A DNA stretch of 64,000 nucleotides from Rivihabitans pingtungensis. GTDB lineage: Bacteria > Pseudomonadota > Gammaproteobacteria > Burkholderiales > Aquaspirillaceae. Location: contig NZ_QJKI01000011.1 in NCBI RefSeq assembly GCF_003201855.1, positions 43,977-107,976 on the forward strand, read 5' to 3'. Below are positions 50,849-58,101 of the stretch, piece by piece. The notes beneath the pieces are model-generated. The model was given only the letters and a program-made list of their open reading frames with translations, was not told the DNA's origin and ran no database searches. The translations under genes were made by a program, and so were the position numbers. The first letter of the stretch is position 1, and each line of letters begins with the position of its first letter.

Positions 50849-51046
50849 GGCGGCGGCTCGGCAAATAAACTGAATTGTACTGGACAAACCAGCGCCTGCG
50901 CGTTCCCTGTGCGTTCAGTGACGCGCTGTATCACGCTGGGCGTGGCATTCGTTTTGCTTAATGAATTACGGGTAGTTATGCGGTTGAATCTATACAACGC
51001 TCACGCCTATGCTGCGCTCACCCTGTCAGATCTTTGGGTAAACCCG

Positions 51047-51098
51047 GAGAGGCTGGCAAAGCCCGTGCTGTCTGGCGCCGGTTTTGCCAGCCGCTCTC
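51047..51098 (+). other. Leader hairpin upstream of mosB
   Basis: GAGAGGCTGGCAAA (51047-51060) pairs with TTTGCCAGC-CG-CTCTC (51083-51098) apart from a 2-nt bulge, giving a stable stem with a 22-nt GC-rich loop, 19 bp before the mosB ATG and just ahead of its AAAAGGA Shine-Dalgarno. It could be a regulatory leader element. It does not match the molybdenum-cofactor riboswitch pattern as I know it. Confidence 0.45.
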
Positions 51099-51117
51099 TT
51101 GATGAAAAGGACTTCCC

Positions 51118-51930
51118 ATGCACCACACCACTGCACAGCTGGAGCAGCTCCTGATGCAGCGCTCGCTGACTGACGCGCAGTTGCTGGAGGCCGCTGAAGC
51201 CTCGGCCGACTTTCGCATTCTGCCCGACGCCACCGTGCTGAAAATCGGCGGCCAGAGCGTGATCGACCGTGGCCGCGCCGGCCTGTTTCCGCTGGTGGAC
51301 GAAATCGTCAGCGCCCGCAAAGACCACAAGCTGCTGATCGGCACCGGCGCCGGCACCCGCGCCCGCCATTTGTATTCGATCGCCGCTGGGCTCAATCTGC
51401 CGGCCGGTGTGCTCGCCCAGCTGGGCGCCTCGGTGGCCGACCAGAACGCCGCCATGCTCGGCCAGTTGCTGGCCAAACATGGCATTCCGGTGGTGGGCGG
51501 CGCCGGGCTGTCCACTGTGCCCTTGTCGATTGCCGAGGTGAACGCGGTGATTTTCAGCGGCATGCCGCCGTACAAGCTGTGGATGCGCCCGGCCGCCGAG
51601 AGCGTGATTCCGCCCTACCGCACCGACGCCGGCTGCTTTTTGCTGGCCGAGCAGTTTGGCTGCAAGGCGATGATCTACGTGAAAGACGAAAACGGCCTGT
51701 ACACCGGCAACCCGAAAACTGACCCGCACGCGACGTTTATTCCCAAAATCTCGGTGGACGAAATGAAAGCCCAGGGCCTACAAGACTCCATCCTGGAATT
51801 CCCGGTGCTGGATTTGCTGAAATCCGCCCGCCACATCCGTCAGGTGCAGGTCATCAATGGCCTGGTTCCCGGCAACCTGACCCGCGCCCTGGCCGGCGAG
51901 CATGTCGGCACCATCATCACCGCGAGCTGA
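51118..51930 (+). CDS. mosB: Molybdenum storage protein beta subunit
   Basis: A 270-residue amino-acid-kinase-fold protein, the same length as MosB of Azotobacter vinelandii and matching it closely along its length, for example [59 protein letters not shown] and [20 protein letters not shown]. MosA and MosB form a heterohexameric cage storing molybdate or tungstate as polyoxo clusters, loaded using ATP. First of a two-gene operon; no nitrogenase or molybdate-transport genes lie in the window. Confidence 0.94.
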   Translation: MHHTTAQLEQLLMQRSLTDAQLLEAAEASADFRILPDATVLKIGGQSVIDRGRAGLFPLVDEIVSARKDHKLLIGTGAGTRARHLYSIAAGLNLPAGVLAQLGASVADQNAAMLGQLLAKHGIPVVGGAGLSTVPLSIAEVNAVIFSGMPPYKLWMRPAAESVIPPYRTDAGCFLLAEQFGCKAMIYVKDENGLYTGNPKTDPHATFIPKISVDEMKAQGLQDSILEFPVLDLLKSARHIRQVQVINGLVPGNLTRALAGEHVGTIITAS

Positions 51931-51940
51931 GGCAGAAACC

Positions 51941-52771
51941 ATGACTGACACCTCCAACACCATCAAACACATCGCCTCGCCGCTGGCCCGCCAAACCTTG
52001 CAGGACGGCGCGCTGACCCGCCCGGTGGCCAGCGTGCGCCCGATTCGCCTGCTGCCCTGGCTGCAAGTGGTCAAGATCGGCGGCCGCCTGATGGACCGTG
52101 GCGCCGAAGCCATCCTGCCGCTGGTGGACGAGCTGCGCGCGCTTTTGCCGGAACACCGCCTGCTGATTCTCACCGGCGCTGGTCTGCGCGCCCGTCATGT
52201 GTTCAGCGTCGGCCTGGATCTGGGCCTGCCGGTGGGCTCGCTGGCGCCGCTGGCGGCCAGTGAAGCCGGCCAGAACGGCCATATCCTTGCCTCGCTGCTG
52301 GCCCCGGAAGGCGTGTCTTACGTCGAGCATCCGACCATCGCCAGCCAGTTGGCCATCCACCTGCAAGCCGCGCGCGCCGTGGTCGGCAGCGCCTTTCCGC
52401 CTTACCACCACCATGAATTCCCCGAGTCGCGCATCCCCATGCACCGCGCCGACACTGGCGCCTTCCTGCTGGCCGACGCGCTGGGCGCTGCCGGGCTGAC
52501 CATTGTCGAAGACGTGGACGGCGTGTATTCCTGCGACCCGAACGGCCCCGACGCCGCCCAGGCGCAGCTGTTGGCCGAGGCGTCCGCCGCCGAGCTGGCC
52601 GCCCAGCCGGGCACGCTGCCATTTGATCGCGCCATGCTCGACGTGATGGCCAACGCCCGCCACATCGAGCGCGTGCAAGTGGTCAACGGCCTCAAGCCCG
52701 GTCGCCTGACCGCAGCTTTGCGCGGCGAGCATGTCGGCACGCTGATCCGCACCGGCGCCCACGCTGGCTGA
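51941..52771 (+). CDS. mosA: Molybdenum storage protein alpha subunit
   Basis: A 276-residue subunit, the same length as A. vinelandii MosA. Characteristic blocks are [60 protein letters not shown] (His-rich region at the cluster sites) and the C-terminus [15 protein letters not shown]. It follows mosB after 10 bp. The order mosB-mosA and close similarity suggest a functional Mo/W store. It is the last core-like gene before the IS-bounded island. Confidence 0.95.
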   Translation: MTDTSNTIKHIASPLARQTLQDGALTRPVASVRPIRLLPWLQVVKIGGRLMDRGAEAILPLVDELRALLPEHRLLILTGAGLRARHVFSVGLDLGLPVGSLAPLAASEAGQNGHILASLLAPEGVSYVEHPTIASQLAIHLQAARAVVGSAFPPYHHHEFPESRIPMHRADTGAFLLADALGAAGLTIVEDVDGVYSCDPNGPDAAQAQLLAEASAAELAAQPGTLPFDRAMLDVMANARHIERVQVVNGLKPGRLTAALRGEHVGTLIRTGAHAG

Positions 52772-52910
52772 TCCTTCCCGGCAGGCTTATTACCCAGCTA
52801 AGTGGCTGTGTGTAGTGCAGCAAGAACATGTTCAAATTCCCGTCTGATGCAATAGGCTTGCGAGACGAGAAAAGTAGTTCTCTCGCTAGAGGACTATCAG
52901 TGGATGGCGC
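52772..52910. other. Intergenic region between mosA and the IS630-type element
   Basis: No gene, terminator or clear promoter is seen. A short palindrome GAACATGTTC lies near 52826-52835. The stretch from here to the methyltransferase start at 53319 contains only the miniature element (52911-53186) and the hairpin at 53263. Confidence 0.5.
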
Positions 52911-52937
52911 TAGTAGTCAGTCACGTTGAAACACGAG
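52910..52937 (+). repeat. 28-bp direct repeat, left copy (IS630-type end)
   Basis: CTAGTAG-T-CAGTCACGTTGAAAC-A-CGAG, differing at two positions from 63852-63879, which is the end of the IS630-family element at the right edge. The two copies are in the same orientation 10.9 kb apart and bracket the defence module. Confidence 0.85.
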
Positions 52938-53186
52938 AGTTCATGTTCCACGAAGAACTACTCGTCGCACTACACCGGGTCATTCCCGCGCAGGCGAGAA
53001 TCCAGGCGTGTCTACCGCGTACAGCGGGGTGAGCGCTCACGAGCTCTTACCTGCACCATGCCCACGGCGCACGCTGTGGTGCGCTCTGGGTTCCTGCCTG
53101 CACCGGAACGACACCGGAGGTAAAGCTCGTGCCGAAAGTGGTCAAATCATCTGTCAGTCGGTTCGTATCATGGTGACTGGCTACTA
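52911..53186 (+). mobile_element. Miniature non-autonomous IS630-type element (MITE-like)
   Basis: A 272-bp element (52913-53184) with terminal inverted repeats GTAGTCAGTCAC (52913-52924) and, reversed, GTAGCCAGTCAC (53184-53173). Similarity continues weakly to about 20 bp (16 of 20). It is flanked by TA on both sides, and the sites read CTAG, the classical IS630 target with TA duplication. It has no coding capacity; the centre holds a dRS3-like inverted repeat. The left end equals the terminal 28 bp of the element at 63853, so the full-length IS probably mobilised it. Confidence 0.75.
52979..53112. repeat. dRS3-like inverted repeat inside the miniature element
   Basis: Left arm (52979-53005) begins GTCATTCCCGCGCAGGCGAG and ends AATCCAG; the right arm (53086-53112) is its reverse complement at 21 of 27 positions. 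The left arm contains ATTCCC-N8-GAGAAT, one base from the neisserial dRS3 consensus ATTCCC-N8-GGGAAT. The arms enclose 80 bp. dRS3 copies are known targets of filamentous phage integration in Neisseria. Confidence 0.6.
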
Positions 53187-53262
53187 GTATCTAAGCTTTC
53201 CTCGACAAGGTAGAATCTGTAAACGAGCTATTATCCGGCTAGCAATTGCATTAGCATTTCAC

Positions 53263-53284
53263 GGCGCGCGAGTCGCGCCTTTTT
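53263..53284 (+). terminator. Terminator-like hairpin in front of the methyltransferase gene
   Basis: Stem GGCGCG (53263-53268) with CGCGCC (53274-53279), loop CGAGT, then TTTTTCTTTT. It ends within a few bases of the first in-frame ATG (53292) and 34 bp before the preferred start. It may block readthrough from the left flank or attenuate methyltransferase transcription. Confidence 0.7.
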
Positions 53285-53318
53285 CTTTTGTATGACGGAA
53301 ACACAAGAACAACGAAGC

Positions 53319-54890
53319 ATGTCCAAACGCAGCCCTATCCCCGTAATCGACCTCTTTGCTGGCCCCGGTGGCCTCGGGGAAGGTTTTTCATCGATTCTGG
53401 ACCCTCTGCGCAATCCTCACTTCTCCCTGAAGGTCTCGGCTGAGAAAGACTTGGCCGCTTACAAGACGCTGTCACTACGCTCGCTCTACCGGAAATTTCC
53501 GCGAGGAAAGGCGCCCGATTGCTACTACGAGCACATTCGCGGCGAGATCTCACGCGATGAACTCTTCAACCATCCGGACGCAGCCGAGGCCGGGCAAGAA
53601 GCTCTCGAGGAGGCGCGTAACTTCGAACTCGGGAAGGACGACCCGAATGATCTCGATCGTCGCATTCAGGCCGCGCTCGGCGGCGCTGACAACTGGGTTT
53701 TGATAGGAGGCCCCCCGTGTCAGGCCTACTCGCTCGCTGGCCGTTCGCGGCGCACACATGAGTCACTGGCGAAATTCGAGAGTGACGAAAAGCACTTTCT
53801 GTACCGCGAGTACCTTCGGATCATACGCAGGCACAAGCCGGCCGTATTCATAATGGAGAACGTCAAGGGGATGCTTTCCTCCCGGCATAGTGGTTCGCCG
53901 ATCTTCGACAGAATCGTGGAGGACCTCTCCAAGCCTGGCGAGGATCTCGAATATCAGATTCGCTCTTTGGTCAAACCCGGCATTGCAGGGGAAATAGAAC
54001 CGTACGATTTCGTCATCGAGGCAGAGCGCTTCGGCATCCCACAGGGGCGACACCGAGTCATCCTGTTTGGCATTCGTTCGGATGTCGCCTGCTCTGTCTC
54101 CGAGCTATCGTCGTCGCCCGAGAGTTTTGTCCTCGGACACGAGAACATGAGGGTGACCGTGGGAGAGGCTCTGTCAGGTCTGCCTGCGCTTAGAAGCAGG
54201 CTTTCTAAGGAAAAGGACGGACACGAGCAATGGCTCGAGGCGCTGAGCCAGACAGTCGACAAGCTTCGCAGGTATCCGCAGAAGGTCCTGGAACCCGTAT
54301 TCGAGGAGATGAACAGAGCCGTTAAGACGGCGCATCATCATGCCTCAGTCGGGGGGGGCTTCCAAGCCTTTGACACGACCCTTAACATGATGCGTGACAG
54401 GCTGGCGGACTGGTATATCGACAGGCGTCTGGGTGGAGTGATTCAGCATGAGACTCGATCGCACATGCGTTCGGACCTTCATCGCTATCTCTTCGTGGCT
54501 GCTTATGGAAGGGTAAAAGGGTTTTCGCCGAAGATAGCTGACCTTCCCCCCCCTCTGCTGCCCGCTCACGGCAACGTTTTTTCGGAGAAAGTGCCTTTCG
54601 CCGACCGCTTCCGGGTTCAGTTGGAGGGTTCTTGGTCGTCCACCGTCGTCGCTCACATCGCCAAGGACGGGCACTACTTCATCCATCCCGATCCGTCGCA
54701 GTGCAGAAGCCTCACGGTGCGTGAGGCTGCACGTCTCCAGACCTTCCAGGACAACTACTTCTTCGCCGGTAACCGGACCGAGCAATACACGCAGGTCGGC
54801 AACGCGGTCCCACCTCTTCTTGCCCGCAAGATCGCCGGCGTGGTCTTGAAGTTCATGGACGCGTGGAATCGGAGCAGAACTCACCGCTGA
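53319..54890 (+). CDS. DNA cytosine-5 methyltransferase (Dcm family)
   Basis: A 523-residue C5-cytosine methyltransferase. Ordered motifs: I DLFAGPGGLGEG (residues 11-22), IV GGPPCQAYSLAGR (catalytic Cys134), VI ENVKG (180-184), VIII RFGIPQGRHRVILFGIR, IX REAARLQTF and X QVGNAVPPLLARKIA. A long insert between motifs I and IV and a large target-recognition region make it longer than typical Dcm. The start at 53319 begins just before motif I; an in-frame ATG at 53292 lies on the T run of a hairpin with no Shine-Dalgarno. It protects self DNA in the module. Converges on vsr, overlapping it by 38 bp. Confidence 0.93.
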   Translation: MSKRSPIPVIDLFAGPGGLGEGFSSILDPLRNPHFSLKVSAEKDLAAYKTLSLRSLYRKFPRGKAPDCYYEHIRGEISRDELFNHPDAAEAGQEALEEARNFELGKDDPNDLDRRIQAALGGADNWVLIGGPPCQAYSLAGRSRRTHESLAKFESDEKHFLYREYLRIIRRHKPAVFIMENVKGMLSSRHSGSPIFDRIVEDLSKPGEDLEYQIRSLVKPGIAGEIEPYDFVIEAERFGIPQGRHRVILFGIRSDVACSVSELSSSPESFVLGHENMRVTVGEALSGLPALRSRLSKEKDGHEQWLEALSQTVDKLRRYPQKVLEPVFEEMNRAVKTAHHHASVGGGFQAFDTTLNMMRDRLADWYIDRRLGGVIQHETRSHMRSDLHRYLFVAAYGRVKGFSPKIADLPPPLLPAHGNVFSEKVPFADRFRVQLEGSWSSTVVAHIAKDGHYFIHPDPSQCRSLTVREAARLQTFQDNYFFAGNRTEQYTQVGNAVPPLLARKIAGVVLKFMDAWNRSRTHR

Positions 54891-55314
54891 CCTCCGAGCC
54901 GTCGATCCAGCAGCGCAGTAGTTCCGGCAGCGCCACACGCATTTCAGCCGAACGTGTAGCGCACTCCCACACCACGAGCACCCGCCAGCCCGCTGACAGC
55001 AGAGCGTCTATCGCGCGCCGGTCCCGCTCGACGTTGGCGGCGAGTTTGGCTTCCCAGATCTCCCTCCGCGAGGCGGGAGTCTTCGCGTAGCGACAGCCCC
55101 GGTGGGCGTGCCAGAAGCAGCCGTGAACAAACACCGCGATGCGCCGTCCCGGAAGAACGATGTCGGGGCGTCCCGGCAGATCCTTCCGGTGCAGACGGAA
55201 GCGGAAGCCCGCCGCGAACAGGGCCTTTCGGACGATAATTTCCGGCTTCGTGTTCCGTCCTCCGATACCGGACATCATCCGGCTTCTCGTCGCCGGGTCG
55301 ACGATGTCCGCCAT
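54853..55314 (-). CDS. vsr: Very short patch repair endonuclease (Vsr)
   Basis: A 153-residue mismatch-nicking endonuclease. Residues align by number with E. coli Vsr: Asp51 (GRPDIVLP), His64 and His69 (FVHGCFWHAH), and Cys66 and Cys73 of the zinc site. It cuts at T:G mismatches left when 5-methylcytosine deaminates, so it partners the neighbouring methyltransferase. Last gene of the minus-strand operon, 4 bp after the AIPR gene; its end overlaps the end of the convergent methyltransferase gene. Confidence 0.94.
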   Translation of the reverse strand: MADIVDPATRSRMMSGIGGRNTKPEIIVRKALFAAGFRFRLHRKDLPGRPDIVLPGRRIAVFVHGCFWHAHRGCRYAKTPASRREIWEAKLAANVERDRRAIDALLSAGWRVLVVWECATRSAEMRVALPELLRCWIDGSEVSGEFCSDSTRP

Positions 55315-55318
55315 CGAC

Positions 55319-57097
55319 TCAGCTCCCGCGAATCTCGGGAACGTCCACTGACGGGGGCGAGAACGGACGGGCGAACATCGCCTCCCTGCACTCGGGTCGC
55401 TTGGCCCACTCGGAAATCATCTTTCCGTTAGCGGTCTCGTGCAGGCGCTCGTTTACTTCCCGCGCCCATATCTCAATTTGTTTGACAAGTTGGGGCGAAA
55501 CACCTTGATTACGCCAGACCCGCTCGAGATCGAAGGTTTCCCGATATGACTGGACCACGACGGCGACTGTGTAGGCTGCTACGTTCGCCAAAAATGCGGA
55601 TACCAGAGGACGGGCCGTCTTGTGGACGGCTTTGAACACTAAAGCCTTAGCGACGAGGGCCTTGAAGAAAATAGGGTCAGGCACGAGCAGCTTCCCTGCT
55701 GCTTCAGCCTCGCCAAGCCCCGTCATAAAGCGATCAAAACACTTCTGCGTTCCTTGGCTGACGACATCGGGTTTGATATCCCATGCCATCAGGTATTTGG
55801 CCAATTCCGTCTTGGTTATCTTGCGTGAGATCGGCACGGATTCCTTCAGGGCCTTGAGACGAGCGGGGGTCGCACCTTCGCGCGACAATAGGGTGTTGTA
55901 GCTCCCTGTCGCCCGTTCGTAAAACCAGCGTCCTATCCCGTCGGGACAGTAGACAGTCAGGGAGAGCCGCTCGACATTCACGTGGAAGGGTTTATTGGCC
56001 GATAGGTCGGACTGTCGCACGGCATTCTGGGAGTTGGCGAAGCGCGAGATATCGGAGACCAGAGCCTCCTCTTTCGCCGGGTCTTCCTCCTTCATGACGA
56101 TGATTTTTGCCGGCACGCGAACCTTGCTCAGGTCTGTCTCAGGATATTTTCTCTTCGCGAAATAGATGGAGGCTGTGGTCTGTCCCCCGTTAACGATCTG
56201 CATGCCGCGAAGCCAGACGATGCCGGGAGCGCCATCTTTTGCCCGTGCGAGCTTCATCTCGTCGGCGACCAACACGATGCCGTTGTTGAAAGCCATGAAC
56301 CGCTCTGGCGCGGAGCGCAGCGTGCCCTGGATGCCAGCATTCACGCCTTTGGCCTTGATACTCAGGAACGAACGCACGTTGGCTTCAAGCAACCTGGGGC
56401 CGAACTTCTCGTAGACGTAGCGCAGAGCCTCACCTGGGATGGCTGTCAGGGCGTAGTCGTAGTCTCCTGTTTCGCCAGGCACGAAGACGCATGGCAGAGG
56501 AGAGCCGGAGACCTCGTTGAAATCAACGACGAGTTCGTCGCGTGGCTTACCCTCGGAGCGATGCCGGAAGAGCCGCTCGATATCCATGACTTCGAGACGA
56601 ACCGACTTGCCCCCGACATCCCGTGGCCTGAAGCTCTTAGACTTGGCGATGCCATCCGTGAGGACGAACACGCGAACCTGTTCAAGGCTATCGTATATCT
56701 CCCGAATCGTCAGTGCGAGGGAATGGGCGTCACTGGAGGGGTCCAACTTATCCGTGAGCCGCCCTGTGGCACAAAGCTCCAAGAAGCGCACGCACTGCTG
56801 GGCTGCCGTTTTCGAGTTCTGATCCTGAACGGGGGTCAGGGTCTCGAAGCCCTCGTAGAGGCTGACAAAGAGATCGAGTTGGTCTGTGTCGTCGGAGATG
56901 GCATAGCCGCTAAGCCGCAGGTTGGCGTTTCCGACCTTGCCCTGATAGTGGCAGATGACAGGCTCGAAGGTCATGCCAACATCGACGAGATGCTGCATGA
57001 CTACCTCGCAAAAAACCAGTTCAGCGAAGGGAGAGCCTTCGCTCATCTGGGTCGCTATCTCGGCCCGCGTCTCAGCGAGAAAGTCGTCGAGGGTCAT
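55319..57097 (-). CDS. AIPR family protein (abortive infection phage resistance)
   Basis: A 592-residue protein with the AIPR core: LLEANVRSFLS (residues 236-246), GIQGTL (255-260), FMAFNNGI (267-274), GMQIVNGGQTTASIYFA (298-314) and a following FANSQNAVRQSDL segment. The N-terminal 200 residues (including an acidic DDTDQLDLF strand) may hold a nuclease-like fold, but no complete PD-(D/E)XK motif is certain. AIPR proteins recur in MutL/MORC-linked restriction-modification loci. ATG overlaps the stop of the upstream nuclease gene (ATGA). Confidence 0.9.
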   Translation of the reverse strand: MTLDDFLAETRAEIATQMSEGSPFAELVFCEVVMQHLVDVGMTFEPVICHYQGKVGNANLRLSGYAISDDTDQLDLFVSLYEGFETLTPVQDQNSKTAAQQCVRFLELCATGRLTDKLDPSSDAHSLALTIREIYDSLEQVRVFVLTDGIAKSKSFRPRDVGGKSVRLEVMDIERLFRHRSEGKPRDELVVDFNEVSGSPLPCVFVPGETGDYDYALTAIPGEALRYVYEKFGPRLLEANVRSFLSIKAKGVNAGIQGTLRSAPERFMAFNNGIVLVADEMKLARAKDGAPGIVWLRGMQIVNGGQTTASIYFAKRKYPETDLSKVRVPAKIIVMKEEDPAKEEALVSDISRFANSQNAVRQSDLSANKPFHVNVERLSLTVYCPDGIGRWFYERATGSYNTLLSREGATPARLKALKESVPISRKITKTELAKYLMAWDIKPDVVSQGTQKCFDRFMTGLGEAEAAGKLLVPDPIFFKALVAKALVFKAVHKTARPLVSAFLANVAAYTVAVVVQSYRETFDLERVWRNQGVSPQLVKQIEIWAREVNERLHETANGKMISEWAKRPECREAMFARPFSPPSVDVPEIRGS

Positions 57098-58101
57098 TCT
57101 GTTGCTCCTAGTTGCGAGAGGACCTCGTCGAAGTCGCGCAGGAAGTCTCCGGCGTGGTCCAGATTGATTTCGTAGACGGCGCGAGTGACGCCGGCCGGGA
57201 CGACTCCCGGCGTCAGACGCGGAAAGCCTTCGGACACGGAGAGCATGCGTTTCTCCTTCGGCTCGAATCTCCGGGAATACTGGCCGGCGTGCGCCTCGGC
57301 GTAGCCCGCGACCATGAGTCTCTCGCGCAGATAATCTATCGCGCCGGGCTCCTCCGAGACGCGCCGCTCCACCTCCGCGACCATCTCGGGAAGTGTCGAG
57401 CCGCCCTCTCCCGCCGCGAATCTGACGGCGGCGAGAAACAAGGGGGACGCGACGGCGTCGTCCAACTGCTCCAACGAGCCGATTTTCACCGGGAAGCCCG
57501 ACGAGGACATCGTCGCCTTCACCTCGATCGCCCCTTCCCCGAGTAGGAAGTCCTGCGGGGCGTCGTCAGGGCCGACCCAGCCGCTCAGGACGCTCTCGCG
57601 CGAGACCCCCGCTTCGATCAGCCGCGCCATGAAGAAGAGCTCCCCGGCCAGTCCCAGCTCCGCCTCGGGACTGAGAGGCCCCTTTCCCCGCGACATGAAC
57701 TGCTGCCACATGCGCACTCTGCGCAGCATGGTTCTGAGAACGGAGACCTCTCCCTCTGGAGCGGCGACGTCCATGGCTCCCGCGACGTCCCCGACCATCT
57801 CCGCGAAGAGCTCGGGGCTGCCCGACTCCTTGCGCGACAGGGCTATCCACGTCGTGCCGTCGCCGAACGGGTCCGCCCGGACGACCTCGAATCCCTTGCC
57901 CTCGGGAAGACGGTCCGACGAGCTCGGGCGAGCCGTCGGGAAACGGGCGAGCAGCGCCTCCTCGTTCCCCGGGAAGCGTCTGGCCGCCATGAGCTCGCAG
58001 ACTCCCGCGCGGGCCACGGGAATTCCGCACCAGCCGGCCTCCGCGCCGCTGCCGGAGAGGGCCTCCCAGGCGGCGCCGAACTCGTCAATCGGCCGGGGCA
58101 T
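57094..58101 (-). CDS. PD-(D/E)XK motif protein (DUF4420-like nuclease)
   Basis: A 335-residue predicted endonuclease. The core reads LSPEAELGLAGELFFMARLI (Glu148/Glu154), WVGPDDAPQDFLL (Asp184) and AIEVKAT (Glu193, Lys195), the D-x8-E-x-K pattern of PD-(D/E)XK enzymes, as in the DUF4420 family. It is the likely cleaving subunit. Overlaps the Z1 gene by 17 bases upstream and the AIPR gene by 4 downstream, so expression is tightly coupled. Confidence 0.88.
   Translation of the reverse strand: MPRPIDEFGAAWEALSGSGAEAGWCGIPVARAGVCELMAARRFPGNEEALLARFPTARPSSSDRLPEGKGFEVVRADPFGDGTTWIALSRKESGSPELFAEMVGDVAGAMDVAAPEGEVSVLRTMLRRVRMWQQFMSRGKGPLSPEAELGLAGELFFMARLIEAGVSRESVLSGWVGPDDAPQDFLLGEGAIEVKATMSSSGFPVKIGSLEQLDDAVASPLFLAAVRFAAGEGGSTLPEMVAEVERRVSEEPGAIDYLRERLMVAGYAEAHAGQYSRRFEPKEKRMLSVSEGFPRLTPGVVPAGVTRAVYEINLDHAGDFLRDFDEVLSQLGATE

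Noticed and set aside
50849..51046. ModE-binding site upstream of mosBA
   Set aside because: No inverted pair of the TATA-containing half-sites of ModE is present; single AT-rich stretches are not enough.
52926..53123. Small protein-coding gene inside the miniature element
   Set aside because: The frame runs through the inverted-repeat arms and terminal repeat, has no Shine-Dalgarno sequence and no recognisable protein features.
52772..53318. tRNA-type attachment site or integrase-based island
   Set aside because: No tRNA, integrase gene or att-like duplication of a gene end is present; the repeats at the borders are explained by IS630-type ends.
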